Assembly: GCF_003391395.1 (NCBI RefSeq)
Contig: NZ_CP024190.1
Location: 2,356,001-2,420,000 of the forward strand
Direction of reading: 5' to 3'
DNA length: 64,000 bases
DNA from: Mycobacterium marinum
Lineage (GTDB): Bacteria > Actinomycetota > Actinomycetes > Mycobacteriales > Mycobacteriaceae
The notes under the pieces were generated by a model. The model was not told the DNA's origin, made no database searches, and was given only the letters and a program-made list of their open reading frames with translations. Both the position numbers and the translations under genes were made by a program. Every line of letters begins with the position of its first letter. The stretch's first letter is position 1. Below, piece by piece: positions 45,464 to 54,388 of the stretch.

Positions 45464-48400
45464 TCAGAGCAGGCCGAGTAGGCGCAGGTCGCTGACGTAC
45501 TTCACGATGATCGGCGCGCCGACGTGCGGAATGTCTTTTTCGGGGCCGATCTTCGCCTCTTGCACCGCCGCCCGGAAGCGATCGGTAGGGGCGATCGACC
45601 CGCGGACGGGCCGCTCCGGCTGCCGATAGTTGTGCAACAGCGGCAGCAGTGAGCTGTGCCGCTGCCGATCGGGCAGCGCGCGCAGTGCGGTTTCGAAGCG
45701 CTGCAGCCAGTCGCCATAGTCAGCGATGCGCTGGATGGGGCAACCGGACTCGTTGAGCCAGTCGACGAACTCGTCGAGTCCGATGCCGTCGTCGTAGGGG
45801 TTCATCACGTGATACGTGTGGAACCCATCCTGGCTCTGCGCACCCAAAGTCGAAATCGCCTCGGCGATGAACTCGACGGGCAGACCGTCATAGTGGGCGC
45901 GTTGCCGGGCGCCGTCGGCCGCAAGCTCATAGAACGAACCCGGCGCGATACCGGTGGCCGCCAGGCTCAGGATCATCCGGGTGAACATGTCCGGCACATT
46001 GAGCTGACCCGCCCATGTGGTGTCGGCCAGGATCATGTCGCAGCGGAACACCGCAACCGGCAGGCCACACAGGTCATGCGCCTCGCGCAACAGCACCTCG
46101 CCGGCCCACTTGCTGTTCGAGTAGCCATTGGCGTAGCTGTCGTCGACCGCGCGGGTGGCGCTGATGACCCGGATGTCGGCGTCCTCGGTGAACGCCGACG
46201 GCGGGATTTGGTCGGCGACACCGATTGTCGAGGTGTAGCTGTAGGGCTTGATCTTGGAGGTGAGCGCCAGCCGCAGCAGCTCGGCGGTGCCCAGCGCGTT
46301 GGGCCCGAACAGCTGGCTGTATGGCAGTACGTGGTTGACCAGGGCCGCGGGGTCGACGATCAGGTCGACGGTGTCGGCCAGGCGTTGCCAGGTCTGTCGG
46401 TCCAGTCCGAGGTCGGCTTCGCCCTTGTCGCCGGCGAGCACCTCGAGGTGGTCGGTGGCCAGTGCACGGTAGTGGGCCAGCAGTTCGGGGTCGCCGCTGT
46501 CGAACGTCTTGTCCAGCCGCGCCCGTGCCTCGGTGTCGGACTTGGCCCGGACCAGGCAGATCAGTTTGCCGTCGACCAGGTCCATCCGCTCCAGCCATTC
46601 CAGGGCCAGGTAGCGCCCGAGGAAGCCGGTGGCGCCGGTCAGCAGAACGGTGCGCACTTGGGCGTTTGCGGCGGGCAGCCGGGGAGCTTCGGCCAGGGTT
46701 GCGGCATCGATGAACTTGTCCAGGGATAGGTCACCGGCATGCACCTGGGTGACCTGCTCATTCGAGGCGCCGTGGACTGAGGCGAAGGTCGGCCGTGTCG
46801 AGCCGGGTTTGCGAGCCGCCTCGACGTAATCGGCCAGGGCCTGCAAGTCGTTGGCGGGGCTGACGATGACGCCCACCGGCACTTCGATGTCGAAGATCTC
46901 GTGCAGCAGGTTGGTGAACGACAGCGCCGACAGCGAGTCGCCGCCCAAATCGGTGAAGTGCGCATCGGGCTGGACGTCAGAGGCGCTGCCGCCCAACAGC
47001 GCGGCCGCCGCACGGCACACCGTCACCAGCACCGGCGCATCGGCACCGCTTTGGCGCAGCGAGCGCAGTTCGTTGGCCTGGCCGTGTGCCAGGTCCGTGT
47101 AGATCTGCTCGAGAAGCTCGCCGTAGTGCTTCTTCAGCTGCGGCCGGGCCAACTTGCGGATGCCGGTGAGCAGGCCGTTCTCCAGCGTCCATGGCGTTGT
47201 CTCGATGATGAAGTCGCGCGGGATCTCGTAGGACTGCAGCCCGGCGGCCTTTGCGACCTCTTGCAGCGAGTCGCCCAGCCGCGCCTTGAGCTCCTCGACG
47301 GGCACGGCGTCCAGCGCCTCCTGGGTAGGGACGATCACCGCCAACAGGTAGGCACGGGCGCTGTTGCCGTAGATGTAGATCTGCCGTACCAGTGGGCTGT
47401 CGCCAAACACCGCTTCGAGTTTGGAGACGGTGACGAACTCACCCTGCGACAGCTTCAACACGTTGTTGCGGCGGTCGAGGTACACGAACTGTTCGGGGCC
47501 GACCTCGGCCATGATGTCGCCGGTCCGGTAGAAGCCGTCAGCATCGAACACGTCGGCGGTGACTTCGGCTCGCTGATAGTAGCCCGGGAACAAACTATCG
47601 GTCTTGACCAGCAACTCGCCTCGCGGATGCGGCCGGTCGGTCAGGAAGTAACCCAGGTCGGGAACATCGACCAGCTTGTAGTCGAGTACCGCCGGGCGCC
47701 GAATGGCTCCGTCGATCAGGATCATGCCGGCCTCGGTGGAGCCGTAGCCCTCGACCAGATGCATGTCGAGCAGCTCCTCGACCCACGCCTTCATCTCGTC
47801 GGAGATCGGGGCGGAGCCGGTCAGTGCGCTGGTATACCGTCCACCGATCACGTCGTTGCGTATCTCGGCCTTGACTTGGGCTTCGAGCGCGACCCGGTCG
47901 GTGCCGTCGACCAGGCGGCGGTCGACCTCACTCTGGAACTCGTCGAACACCATGTCCCAAACGCGTGGCACAAAGGTCAGCTCGGTGGGCCGCACCAGCG
48001 CCAGGTCTTCGAACAAGGTGGAGAGATCGCTCTTGGCCACGAAGTAGGCGGTGCCGCCATTGCACAGCGTCCCGTACAGGATTTGGCGGCCCATGACGTG
48101 ACTCATTGGCATGAAGTTCAGCGTGATCGACGGCTCGTAGCCGCCTTCGAACCAGGTGCGCTTGCGCCAGAAGGTCGCAACGTTGCGTCGGGGGTACATC
48201 GCGCCCTTGGGCGCACCGGTGCTGCCCGAGGTGTAGATCAGTAGCGCGAGCGACTCGTCGGACACATCGGTGCCGGGCGCCGAACCGGCGGACGCACCGC
48301 GGGACGCGTCGCCGCGCGTGATGGCCTCGGCCAGGGTTTCGACGACCGCCGAGCCGGCCAGGCGCTCCCGGGCGGATTCGACCGCTGCGCGGTGTGCGTC

Positions 48401-48988
48401 AACCTGCCGGTAGTGGTCGAACACCAGGACTCGGGTAGCGGTCTGACCGGACAGAGCCAATTCGGTGGCGTCATCGAGTGCGTCGACGCTGGCCGCGATC
48501 ATGGTGGGCTGGGTCTCGGCGACGATCGGCCGCAGCTGGGTTATCGCCGCGCTGGTCTGCAGCGGTACGGCCACCGCGCCCAGTCGCGCCAAAGTCATGT
48601 CGATGGTGGCGTAGTCGACGCTGTTGAAGCCCAACAAGCAGACCCGGTCGCCCGGTCGCACCGTCTGTTCGGCGCTGAGCACGTCGGCCAGTGCACTGAT
48701 GCGGTCCCAAAGCTCGCCGTAGCTGATGGTTTCGAAGTGGGGGAGCAGCCGCAGCGTGGTGTGGCCGGTGCCGGCGTCGGTGACGAATTCGACCGAACGG
48801 TGAGCGAGCGCCGGCCGATCGGCGTATCCGGTCATGACGCTCTCGATGATCTGGGGTAGCGGTAATCCCGGCCGCTCGATCGCTGCGGTGATCGCCGTGG
48901 CGGGTTTGGCGGCGGCGAACTGCGGGTCGTTGGCGTAGAGGTCCTGGATGCGGCGCTCGAGCCGCTCTTCACGCGTGATTGGCGACAT
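45464..48988 (-). CDS. car: Carboxylic acid reductase (CAR, FadD9)
   Basis: The 1174-aa three-domain enzyme has an adenylation domain (LLIYTSGSTGAPKGAMYPRRN; GYGSTEAGM; YRTGDIMAEV; NNVLKLSQGEFV), a carrier domain with the phosphopantetheine serine in LGGDSLSAL near residue 690, and an NADPH reductase domain starting LLTGATGFLGRYL. It reduces fatty acids to aldehydes using ATP and NADPH. Length and sequence match the remembered M. marinum CAR with only scattered changes (for example IIESVMTGYADRPALAHRS). It is annotated fadD9 in M. tuberculosis. ATG 48988 begins MSPITREERLERR. Holo-enzyme formation needs a PPTase not in this window. Confidence 0.97.
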   Translation of the reverse strand: MSPITREERLERRIQDLYANDPQFAAAKPATAITAAIERPGLPLPQIIESVMTGYADRPALAHRSVEFVTDAGTGHTTLRLLPHFETISYGELWDRISALADVLSAEQTVRPGDRVCLLGFNSVDYATIDMTLARLGAVAVPLQTSAAITQLRPIVAETQPTMIAASVDALDDATELALSGQTATRVLVFDHYRQVDAHRAAVESARERLAGSAVVETLAEAITRGDASRGASAGSAPGTDVSDESLALLIYTSGSTGAPKGAMYPRRNVATFWRKRTWFEGGYEPSITLNFMPMSHVMGRQILYGTLCNGGTAYFVAKSDLSTLFEDLALVRPTELTFVPRVWDMVFDEFQSEVDRRLVDGTDRVALEAQVKAEIRNDVIGGRYTSALTGSAPISDEMKAWVEELLDMHLVEGYGSTEAGMILIDGAIRRPAVLDYKLVDVPDLGYFLTDRPHPRGELLVKTDSLFPGYYQRAEVTADVFDADGFYRTGDIMAEVGPEQFVYLDRRNNVLKLSQGEFVTVSKLEAVFGDSPLVRQIYIYGNSARAYLLAVIVPTQEALDAVPVEELKARLGDSLQEVAKAAGLQSYEIPRDFIIETTPWTLENGLLTGIRKLARPQLKKHYGELLEQIYTDLAHGQANELRSLRQSGADAPVLVTVCRAAAALLGGSASDVQPDAHFTDLGGDSLSALSFTNLLHEIFDIEVPVGVIVSPANDLQALADYVEAARKPGSTRPTFASVHGASNEQVTQVHAGDLSLDKFIDAATLAEAPRLPAANAQVRTVLLTGATGFLGRYLALEWLERMDLVDGKLICLVRAKSDTEARARLDKTFDSGDPELLAHYRALATDHLEVLAGDKGEADLGLDRQTWQRLADTVDLIVDPAALVNHVLPYSQLFGPNALGTAELLRLALTSKIKPYSYTSTIGVADQIPPSAFTEDADIRVISATRAVDDSYANGYSNSKWAGEVLLREAHDLCGLPVAVFRCDMILADTTWAGQLNVPDMFTRMILSLAATGIAPGSFYELAADGARQRAHYDGLPVEFIAEAISTLGAQSQDGFHTYHVMNPYDDGIGLDEFVDWLNESGCPIQRIADYGDWLQRFETALRALPDRQRHSSLLPLLHNYRQPERPVRGSIAPTDRFRAAVQEAKIGPEKDIPHVGAPIIVKYVSDLRLLGLL

Positions 48989-49054
48989 GGCAGATCCTTG
49001 CAATGGCTCAGAAATCGAGAATTTGACCGCGCGACGTTGCGCTAGACAACTAGA

Positions 49055-49078
49055 ACGTTAGCTAAAGTAAATAACTTT
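49055..49078. promoter_or_regulatory. Overlapping palindromes upstream of car (candidate TetR-type operator)
   Basis: ACGTTAGCTAAAGT (49055-49068) is palindromic at 12 of 14 positions, with a perfect TTAGCTAA core. It overlaps AAAGT-AAATA-ACTTT (49064-49078), a perfect 5-bp inverted repeat. The pair lies 66-90 bp upstream of the car ATG, in an A+T-rich island. Fatty-acid genes in mycobacteria are often governed by TetR repressors at such sites; which repressor is unknown. Confidence 0.45.
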
Positions 49079-49167
49079 CTCAATGCCTCGGCCCGGCCAA
49101 GTGCCGCCAAATGGTGTGATCTACCCCACCGCCGAATCCAGGTGTCGACGGATGGGGGACGGGCCGG

Positions 49168-50508
49168 TCAGAGGTCGGCCAGGATCTGGCACAGGATGTC
49201 GAGGCCTTCGGACAGCAGCTCGTCGCTGATCGTCAGCGGGGGCAGCAGCCGGATCACGTTGCCGAACATTCCGCACGTCAAGACAATTACGCCGGCGGCA
49301 TGGGCGGCGGCGGCCAGCTTTTGGGTGAGTGCAGCGTCGGGTTCGGCGGTGCCCGATTTCACCAGCTCCATGGCGATCATGGCGCCGCGGCCGCGCACAT
49401 CGCCGAGGCGGTCATCGGCGGCTTGCAATCGCAGCAATCGGTCCATCACCAGTCGTTCGATCTGGCGGGCCCGTTCGACCATGCCTTCGCGTTCGATCGT
49501 TTCGATGGTGGCCAGGGCCGCCGCACATGCGACCGGGTTGCCCCCGAAGGTGCCGCCCAAGCCGCTGGTGTGCGGGGCGTCCATGATCTCGGCCCGGCCG
49601 GTGACCGCGGACAGGGGGAATCCGTCGGCGATGCCTTTGGCGGTGACGATCAGGTCGGGCTCGACGTTCTCGTGGTCGCACGCGAACATGGCGCCGGTGC
49701 GGGCAAATCCGGTCTGCACCTCGTCGGCGATGAACACCACGTCGTTGTCGCGGCACCACCGCTGCAGCGCGGGCAGGAAACCGTCGGCCGGAACGATGAA
49801 GCCGCCCTCGCCCGCGATCGGTTCGATGATGACCGCGGCCAGGTTGGCGGCGCCGATCTGCTTGTCGATGAGGTTGATGGCGCGTTCGGCGGCAAGTTCA
49901 CCGTCGGTGGCGATGTCTTTGTCGAGCAGGTTGTCGCGGTAGGGGTAGGACACCGGTGCGCGGTAGATCTCCGGCGCAAAGGGGCCGAAGCCGCTCTTGT
50001 ACGGCATGGACTTGGCGGTCAGGGCCATCGTCAGGTTGGTGCGGCCGTGGTAGGCATAGTCGAACGCGGCCACGGCCTGCTTGCGGGTGTGTGCGCGGGC
50101 GACCTTGATGGAGTTCTCCACCGCCTCGGCGCCGGAGTTGAACAGCACCGTCCGTTTCTCGCCGGAGCCCGGGGTGATCCGATTGAGCTCTTCGGCGACG
50201 GCCACGTATTGCTCGTAAGGGGTCACCATGAAGCAGGTGTGGGTGAACTGCTCCACCTGGGCCCGTACCGCGTCCACGACGCGGGGCGCCGCATTGCCGA
50301 TAGTCGTGACGGCGATGCCGGAGCCGAGGTCGATCAGCCGGTTGCCGTCGGCGTCCTCCACGATTCCGCCACCCGCGCGAACCACGAACACCGGCAGGGT
50401 GACCCCGACGCCACCCGACACCGCCGCGGCCCGGCGCTTGTTGAGCTCCAACGATGCGGGGCCGGGGATTTCGGTGACCAAGAGACGACTTTGATCGAGG
50501 CTGGCCAC
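49168..50508 (-). CDS. gabT: 4-aminobutyrate aminotransferase
   Basis: The 446-aa class III PLP aminotransferase has SGAEAVENSIKVARA, AYHGRTNLTMALT, IEPIAGEGGFIVP, VFIADEVQTGFARTG and the Schiff-base lysine in TAKGIADGFPLSAV. It converts GABA and 2-oxoglutarate to succinate semialdehyde and glutamate. The start is GTG 50508, with AGGAG before it; the open frame to 51141 is not coding there because yajC lies on the other strand. Position next to car and yajC is as in M. tuberculosis (Rv2589c). Confidence 0.94.
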   Translation of the reverse strand: MASLDQSRLLVTEIPGPASLELNKRRAAAVSGGVGVTLPVFVVRAGGGIVEDADGNRLIDLGSGIAVTTIGNAAPRVVDAVRAQVEQFTHTCFMVTPYEQYVAVAEELNRITPGSGEKRTVLFNSGAEAVENSIKVARAHTRKQAVAAFDYAYHGRTNLTMALTAKSMPYKSGFGPFAPEIYRAPVSYPYRDNLLDKDIATDGELAAERAINLIDKQIGAANLAAVIIEPIAGEGGFIVPADGFLPALQRWCRDNDVVFIADEVQTGFARTGAMFACDHENVEPDLIVTAKGIADGFPLSAVTGRAEIMDAPHTSGLGGTFGGNPVACAAALATIETIEREGMVERARQIERLVMDRLLRLQAADDRLGDVRGRGAMIAMELVKSGTAEPDAALTQKLAAAAHAAGVIVLTCGMFGNVIRLLPPLTISDELLSEGLDILCQILADL

Positions 50509-50737
50509 GGGTGTTCTCCTCTCGCGCGGCGCGGCGGTCGCGTCGCGGGTAAAAGCGTATCTGCTCACCCCAGCCCGGCGATCCCTGTGGGGCGGGACGG
50601 CAATGGGGCGGGTGCCCGTCGGGGTACGACCTGCGGGAATGGCAGACTGGACCGTTACGAGGCGCGCGAGCCCGGTGTCACGCTCGGCGCCGCCCTCGAA
50701 TACCGAGGGAATACCGATTCGAAAGACAGGCGTGTTG

Positions 50738-51079
50738 ATGGAGAGTTTCGTCCTATTTCTGCCGTTCCTGCTCATCATGGGCGGCTTCATGTATTTCGCC
50801 TCGCGACGGCAGCGCAAGGCCATGCAGGCCACCATTGACCTGCACGAGTCGCTCGAGCCTGGCGACCGGGTGCACACTACTTCTGGCCTACAGGCCACCG
50901 TCGTCGGAATCACCGAGGACACCGTCGACCTCGAGATCGCCCCCGGTGTGGTCACGACCTGGATGAAGCTGGCCGTACGCGACCGGATCCTGCCCGATGA
51001 CGACTCCGACGGCGAGCTCGATGCAGAAAGCCCGGAAATCTCGGAAATCTCGGAAAGCCACACAGCCAAGGAGTTGTGA
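50738..51079 (+). CDS. yajC: Sec translocon accessory protein YajC
   Basis: The 113-aa protein has one N-terminal membrane helix (VLFLPFLLIMGGFMYFA) followed by RRQRKAMQATIDLHESLEPGDRVHTTSGLQATVVGI, the YajC signature, and an acidic tail. It joins SecDF at the membrane. Start ATG 50738 rather than the upstream 50603 is set by the family N-terminus. It heads the yajC-secD-secF operon; secD starts 111 bp on. Confidence 0.94.
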   Translation: MESFVLFLPFLLIMGGFMYFASRRQRKAMQATIDLHESLEPGDRVHTTSGLQATVVGITEDTVDLEIAPGVVTTWMKLAVRDRILPDDDSDGELDAESPEISEISESHTAKEL

Positions 51080-51190
51080 TCGGGGTTCGGGGTCCGAACA
51101 CGGCAAGCCGCGTGCGTGACGCACGCGCCCCGCAGCGCCACGTAGGCTCTGTCGGGGGTAAGAACGGAATTTCAAGGAGATAAACGGAAC

Positions 51191-53038
51191 GTGGCGTCGT
51201 CTTCTGCGCCGGTGCATCCTGCCCGCTACCTGTCGGTGTTTCTGGTCCTGTTGATCGGCGTCTACCTGCTGGTTTTCCTCACCGGGGACAAGAAGGCGGC
51301 CCCCAAACTGGGTATTGACCTGCAGGGCGGCACTCGGGTCACGCTGACCGCGCGGACCCCGGACGGCTCGGCCCCCAGCCGCGAGGCGCTGGCCCAGGCC
51401 CAGCAGATCATCAGCGCCCGGGTCAACGGGCTCGGTGTGTCTGGCTCCGAGGTCGTTGTGGACGGGGACAACCTGGTCATTACGGTGCCCGGAAACGACG
51501 GCAACGAAGCTCGCAACCTCGGGCAGACCGCGCGGCTGTACATCCGGCCGGTGATGAACTCGATGCCGGCCCAGCCCGCTGCCCAAGAACCGCAGCAGGA
51601 ACCGCAGCAGCCGGGCGGCACTGCGCCCGCCCCAGGCGGACCGGCACCGAATGCGGGGCAACCGCCCGAATCCGGTGCTCCCGCTGCGCCACAACCCGGC
51701 GCGCCGGCTGCCCCGCAATCGGGAGTTCCGGGCCGCCCGGGGGCGCAGCCGCGGCCCTATCCGCAGGACCCACCGCCGTCGCCGGCTCCCGCTCCCAGCC
51801 CGACCCCGACGGGCAGCCCCGCGCCGCCCGCCACCGGGGCCCAGCAGCCGGCGGACTTGCCGCCGGGCGAAGAGCCCGCGCTGCCGGATCCGCGCAAGGA
51901 TCTCGCTGAGCGCATTGCGCAGGAGAAGAAGTGGCGGCAGAGCACCAACCAGTACATCCAGATGGTCGCTCTGCAATTTGAGGCCACCCAGTGCGGCAAG
52001 GACGACATCCTGGCCGGCAACGATGACCCGAAGTTGCCCCTGGTGACCTGCTCCACCGACCACAAGACCGCCTACCTGCTGGCGCCGTCGATCATCAGCG
52101 GCGATCAGATTCAAAACGCCACCTCCGGAATGGATCAGCGCAGCATCGGCTACGTGGTGGATCTGCAGTTCAAGAGCCAGGCGGCCAACACCTGGGCTGA
52201 CTACACGGCCGCCCACATCGGTACTCAGACCGCCTTCACCTTGGACTCACAGGTCGTGAGCGCACCGCAGATTCTGGAGGCGATACCCGGCGGCCGGACC
52301 CAGATCAGTGGGGGAGAGCCACCATTTAGCGCATCGACCGCACGCCAGCTGGCCAACGTCCTGAAATATGGTTCGCTGCCGCTGTCTTTCGAATCGTCTG
52401 AGGCGCAAACGGTTTCGGCGACACTGGGTTTGACGTCGCTGCGGGCGGGCCTGATCGCGGGCGCGATCGGTCTGGCGTTGGTGCTGCTCTACTCCCTGCT
52501 GTATTACCGGGTGCTCGGGTTGCTCACGGCGCTATCGCTAGTTGCCTCTGGCGCAATGGTTTTCGCGATCCTGGTGTTGCTGGGTCGCTATATCAACTAC
52601 ACCCTGGACCTGGCGGGTATCGCGGGTCTGATCATCGGTATCGGCACCACCGCCGACTCGTTCGTGGTGTTCTTCGAGCGAATCAAGGACGAGATCCGTG
52701 AGGGTCGTTCGTTCCGCTCGGCGGTGCCACGAGGTTGGGCGCGCGCCCGCAAGACGATCGTGTCGGGTAACGCGGTCACCTTCCTGGCCGCCGCGGTGCT
52801 GTACTTCCTGGCAATCGGGCAGGTGAAGGGTTTCGCATTCACGCTGGGCCTCACCACGATTCTGGACATCGTCGTGGTCTTCCTGGTGACCTGGCCGCTG
52901 GTCTACTTGGCCTCTAAGTCGCCACGGTTGGCAAAGCCGGCTTACAACGGCTTGGGTGCGGTTCAGCAGGTTGCTCGCGAACGGCGTGCCTCCGACTCGA
53001 GGACTCGATCGGGCATCGCAAAGACGGGACGGGGATAA
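51191..53038 (+). CDS. secD: Protein translocase subunit SecD
   Basis: The 615-aa protein has TM1 at residues 13-31, the P1 head domain (GIDLQGGTRVTLTART), five C-terminal helices and the conserved GLIIGIGTTADSFVVFFERIKDEIREG motif. It uses proton flow to pull secreted proteins out of SecYEG. AAGGAG precedes GTG 51191. An unusual proline/alanine/glutamine-rich stretch of about 110 residues (about 126-235) interrupts the periplasmic part; mycobacterial SecD proteins are known for such inserts. secF follows after 4 bp. Confidence 0.96.
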   Translation: MASSSAPVHPARYLSVFLVLLIGVYLLVFLTGDKKAAPKLGIDLQGGTRVTLTARTPDGSAPSREALAQAQQIISARVNGLGVSGSEVVVDGDNLVITVPGNDGNEARNLGQTARLYIRPVMNSMPAQPAAQEPQQEPQQPGGTAPAPGGPAPNAGQPPESGAPAAPQPGAPAAPQSGVPGRPGAQPRPYPQDPPPSPAPAPSPTPTGSPAPPATGAQQPADLPPGEEPALPDPRKDLAERIAQEKKWRQSTNQYIQMVALQFEATQCGKDDILAGNDDPKLPLVTCSTDHKTAYLLAPSIISGDQIQNATSGMDQRSIGYVVDLQFKSQAANTWADYTAAHIGTQTAFTLDSQVVSAPQILEAIPGGRTQISGGEPPFSASTARQLANVLKYGSLPLSFESSEAQTVSATLGLTSLRAGLIAGAIGLALVLLYSLLYYRVLGLLTALSLVASGAMVFAILVLLGRYINYTLDLAGIAGLIIGIGTTADSFVVFFERIKDEIREGRSFRSAVPRGWARARKTIVSGNAVTFLAAAVLYFLAIGQVKGFAFTLGLTTILDIVVVFLVTWPLVYLASKSPRLAKPAYNGLGAVQQVARERRASDSRTRSGIAKTGRG

Positions 53039-53042
53039 CGCC

Positions 53043-54383
53043 ATGGCGTCGGAGACCAAGGCCGAAACCACAGCCAAGAACACCAAGAAGGACGCTTCGG
53101 CGGTCGAACTCACCCAAGCCTCCGAGGGCTCGGCCGAACTGAGCGGCTCGGGCAGCGAGAAGGCCACTGGGCTGCCGCACCACAACCTGCTCTCCCGGCT
53201 CTACACGGGTACCGGGGCCTTCGAGGTGGTGGGACGGCGCAAGCTCTGGTACGGCATCAGCGGGGCGATCATGGCGATCGCGATCCTGAGCATCATCGTG
53301 CGCGGCTTCACGTTCGGGATCGATTTCAAGGGCGGCACCACGGTGTCGTTCCCGCGTGGTGACAGCCAGGTCACTCAGGTCGAAGAGGTTTTCCACAACG
53401 TCGTGGGCAGCGATCCCGAGTCGGTCGTCACCGTGGGTAGCGGCGCTTCGGCGACCGTGCAGATCCGGTCCGAGACGCTGTCCAACGAGCAGACGGAAAA
53501 GCTGCGCGACGCCCTGTTCGACGCGTTCCACCCCAAGGGGGCCGACGGCAAGCCCAGCAAGAAAGCCATCAGCGACGCCGCGGTATCGGAAACCTGGGGT
53601 GGGCAGATCACCAAGAAGGCGGTGATCGCCCTGGTGGTGTTCCTGGTGCTGGTCGCCATCTACATCACCGTGCGCTACGAGCGGTACATGACGATCTCGG
53701 CGATCGCGGCGATGATTTTCGACCTGACCGTCACCGCAGGGGTGTACTCCCTGGTGGGCTTCGAAGTCACCCCAGCCACCGTCATCGGACTGCTGACGAT
53801 CCTCGGGTTCTCGCTCTACGACACCGTCATCGTGTTCGACAAGGTCGAGGAAAACACGCACGGCTTTCAGCACACCACTCGGCGCACCTTCGCCGAGCAG
53901 GCCAACCTGGCGGTGAACCAGACATTCATGCGCTCGATCAATACCAGCCTGATCTCCGTATTGCCGGTGCTGTCACTGATGGTGGTGGCGGTCTGGCTGT
54001 TGGGCGTCGGGACGTTGAAGGACCTGGCGCTGGTGCAGTTGATCGGCATCATTGTGGGCACCTACTCATCGATCTTCTTCGCCACTCCGTTGCTGGTGAC
54101 CCTGCGTGAGCGCACCGAGCTGGTGCGGTCCCACACCCGCAAGGTGATCAAGCGTCGCACTCCGGCTTCGCGTGCGGCCGGCGAGCGCGCCGCAGCCGAT
54201 GCCGAGTCGGGGCAGGAGCTCACCGAGACCGCGGCCGCCGAGACGCCGACAGAGACTGCGCGCCCGGATGAGAAGGCTGACGCGAAGCCGGCCGCATCGA
54301 ACAAGCCGGCGCCAGGTGCGCGCCCGGTGCGCCCCACCGCTACCAAACGTCCGACCGGCAAGCGCAACGCCGGCCGTCGGTAG
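53043..54383 (+). CDS. secF: Protein translocase subunit SecF
   Basis: The 446-aa protein has a charged N-terminal tail of 50 residues, TM1, the FGIDFKGGTTVSF motif and five C-terminal helices with VIGLLTILGFSLYDTVIVFDKVEENTHG. A long Ala/Lys/Glu-rich cytoplasmic tail (about 70 residues, RAAGERAAADAESGQEL to TKRPTGKRNAGRR) closes the protein. It pairs with SecD. ATG 53043 is 4 bp after the secD stop. Confidence 0.96.
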   Translation: MASETKAETTAKNTKKDASAVELTQASEGSAELSGSGSEKATGLPHHNLLSRLYTGTGAFEVVGRRKLWYGISGAIMAIAILSIIVRGFTFGIDFKGGTTVSFPRGDSQVTQVEEVFHNVVGSDPESVVTVGSGASATVQIRSETLSNEQTEKLRDALFDAFHPKGADGKPSKKAISDAAVSETWGGQITKKAVIALVVFLVLVAIYITVRYERYMTISAIAAMIFDLTVTAGVYSLVGFEVTPATVIGLLTILGFSLYDTVIVFDKVEENTHGFQHTTRRTFAEQANLAVNQTFMRSINTSLISVLPVLSLMVVAVWLLGVGTLKDLALVQLIGIIVGTYSSIFFATPLLVTLRERTELVRSHTRKVIKRRTPASRAAGERAAADAESGQELTETAAAETPTETARPDEKADAKPAASNKPAPGARPVRPTATKRPTGKRNAGRR

Positions 54384-54388
54384 TCGCG

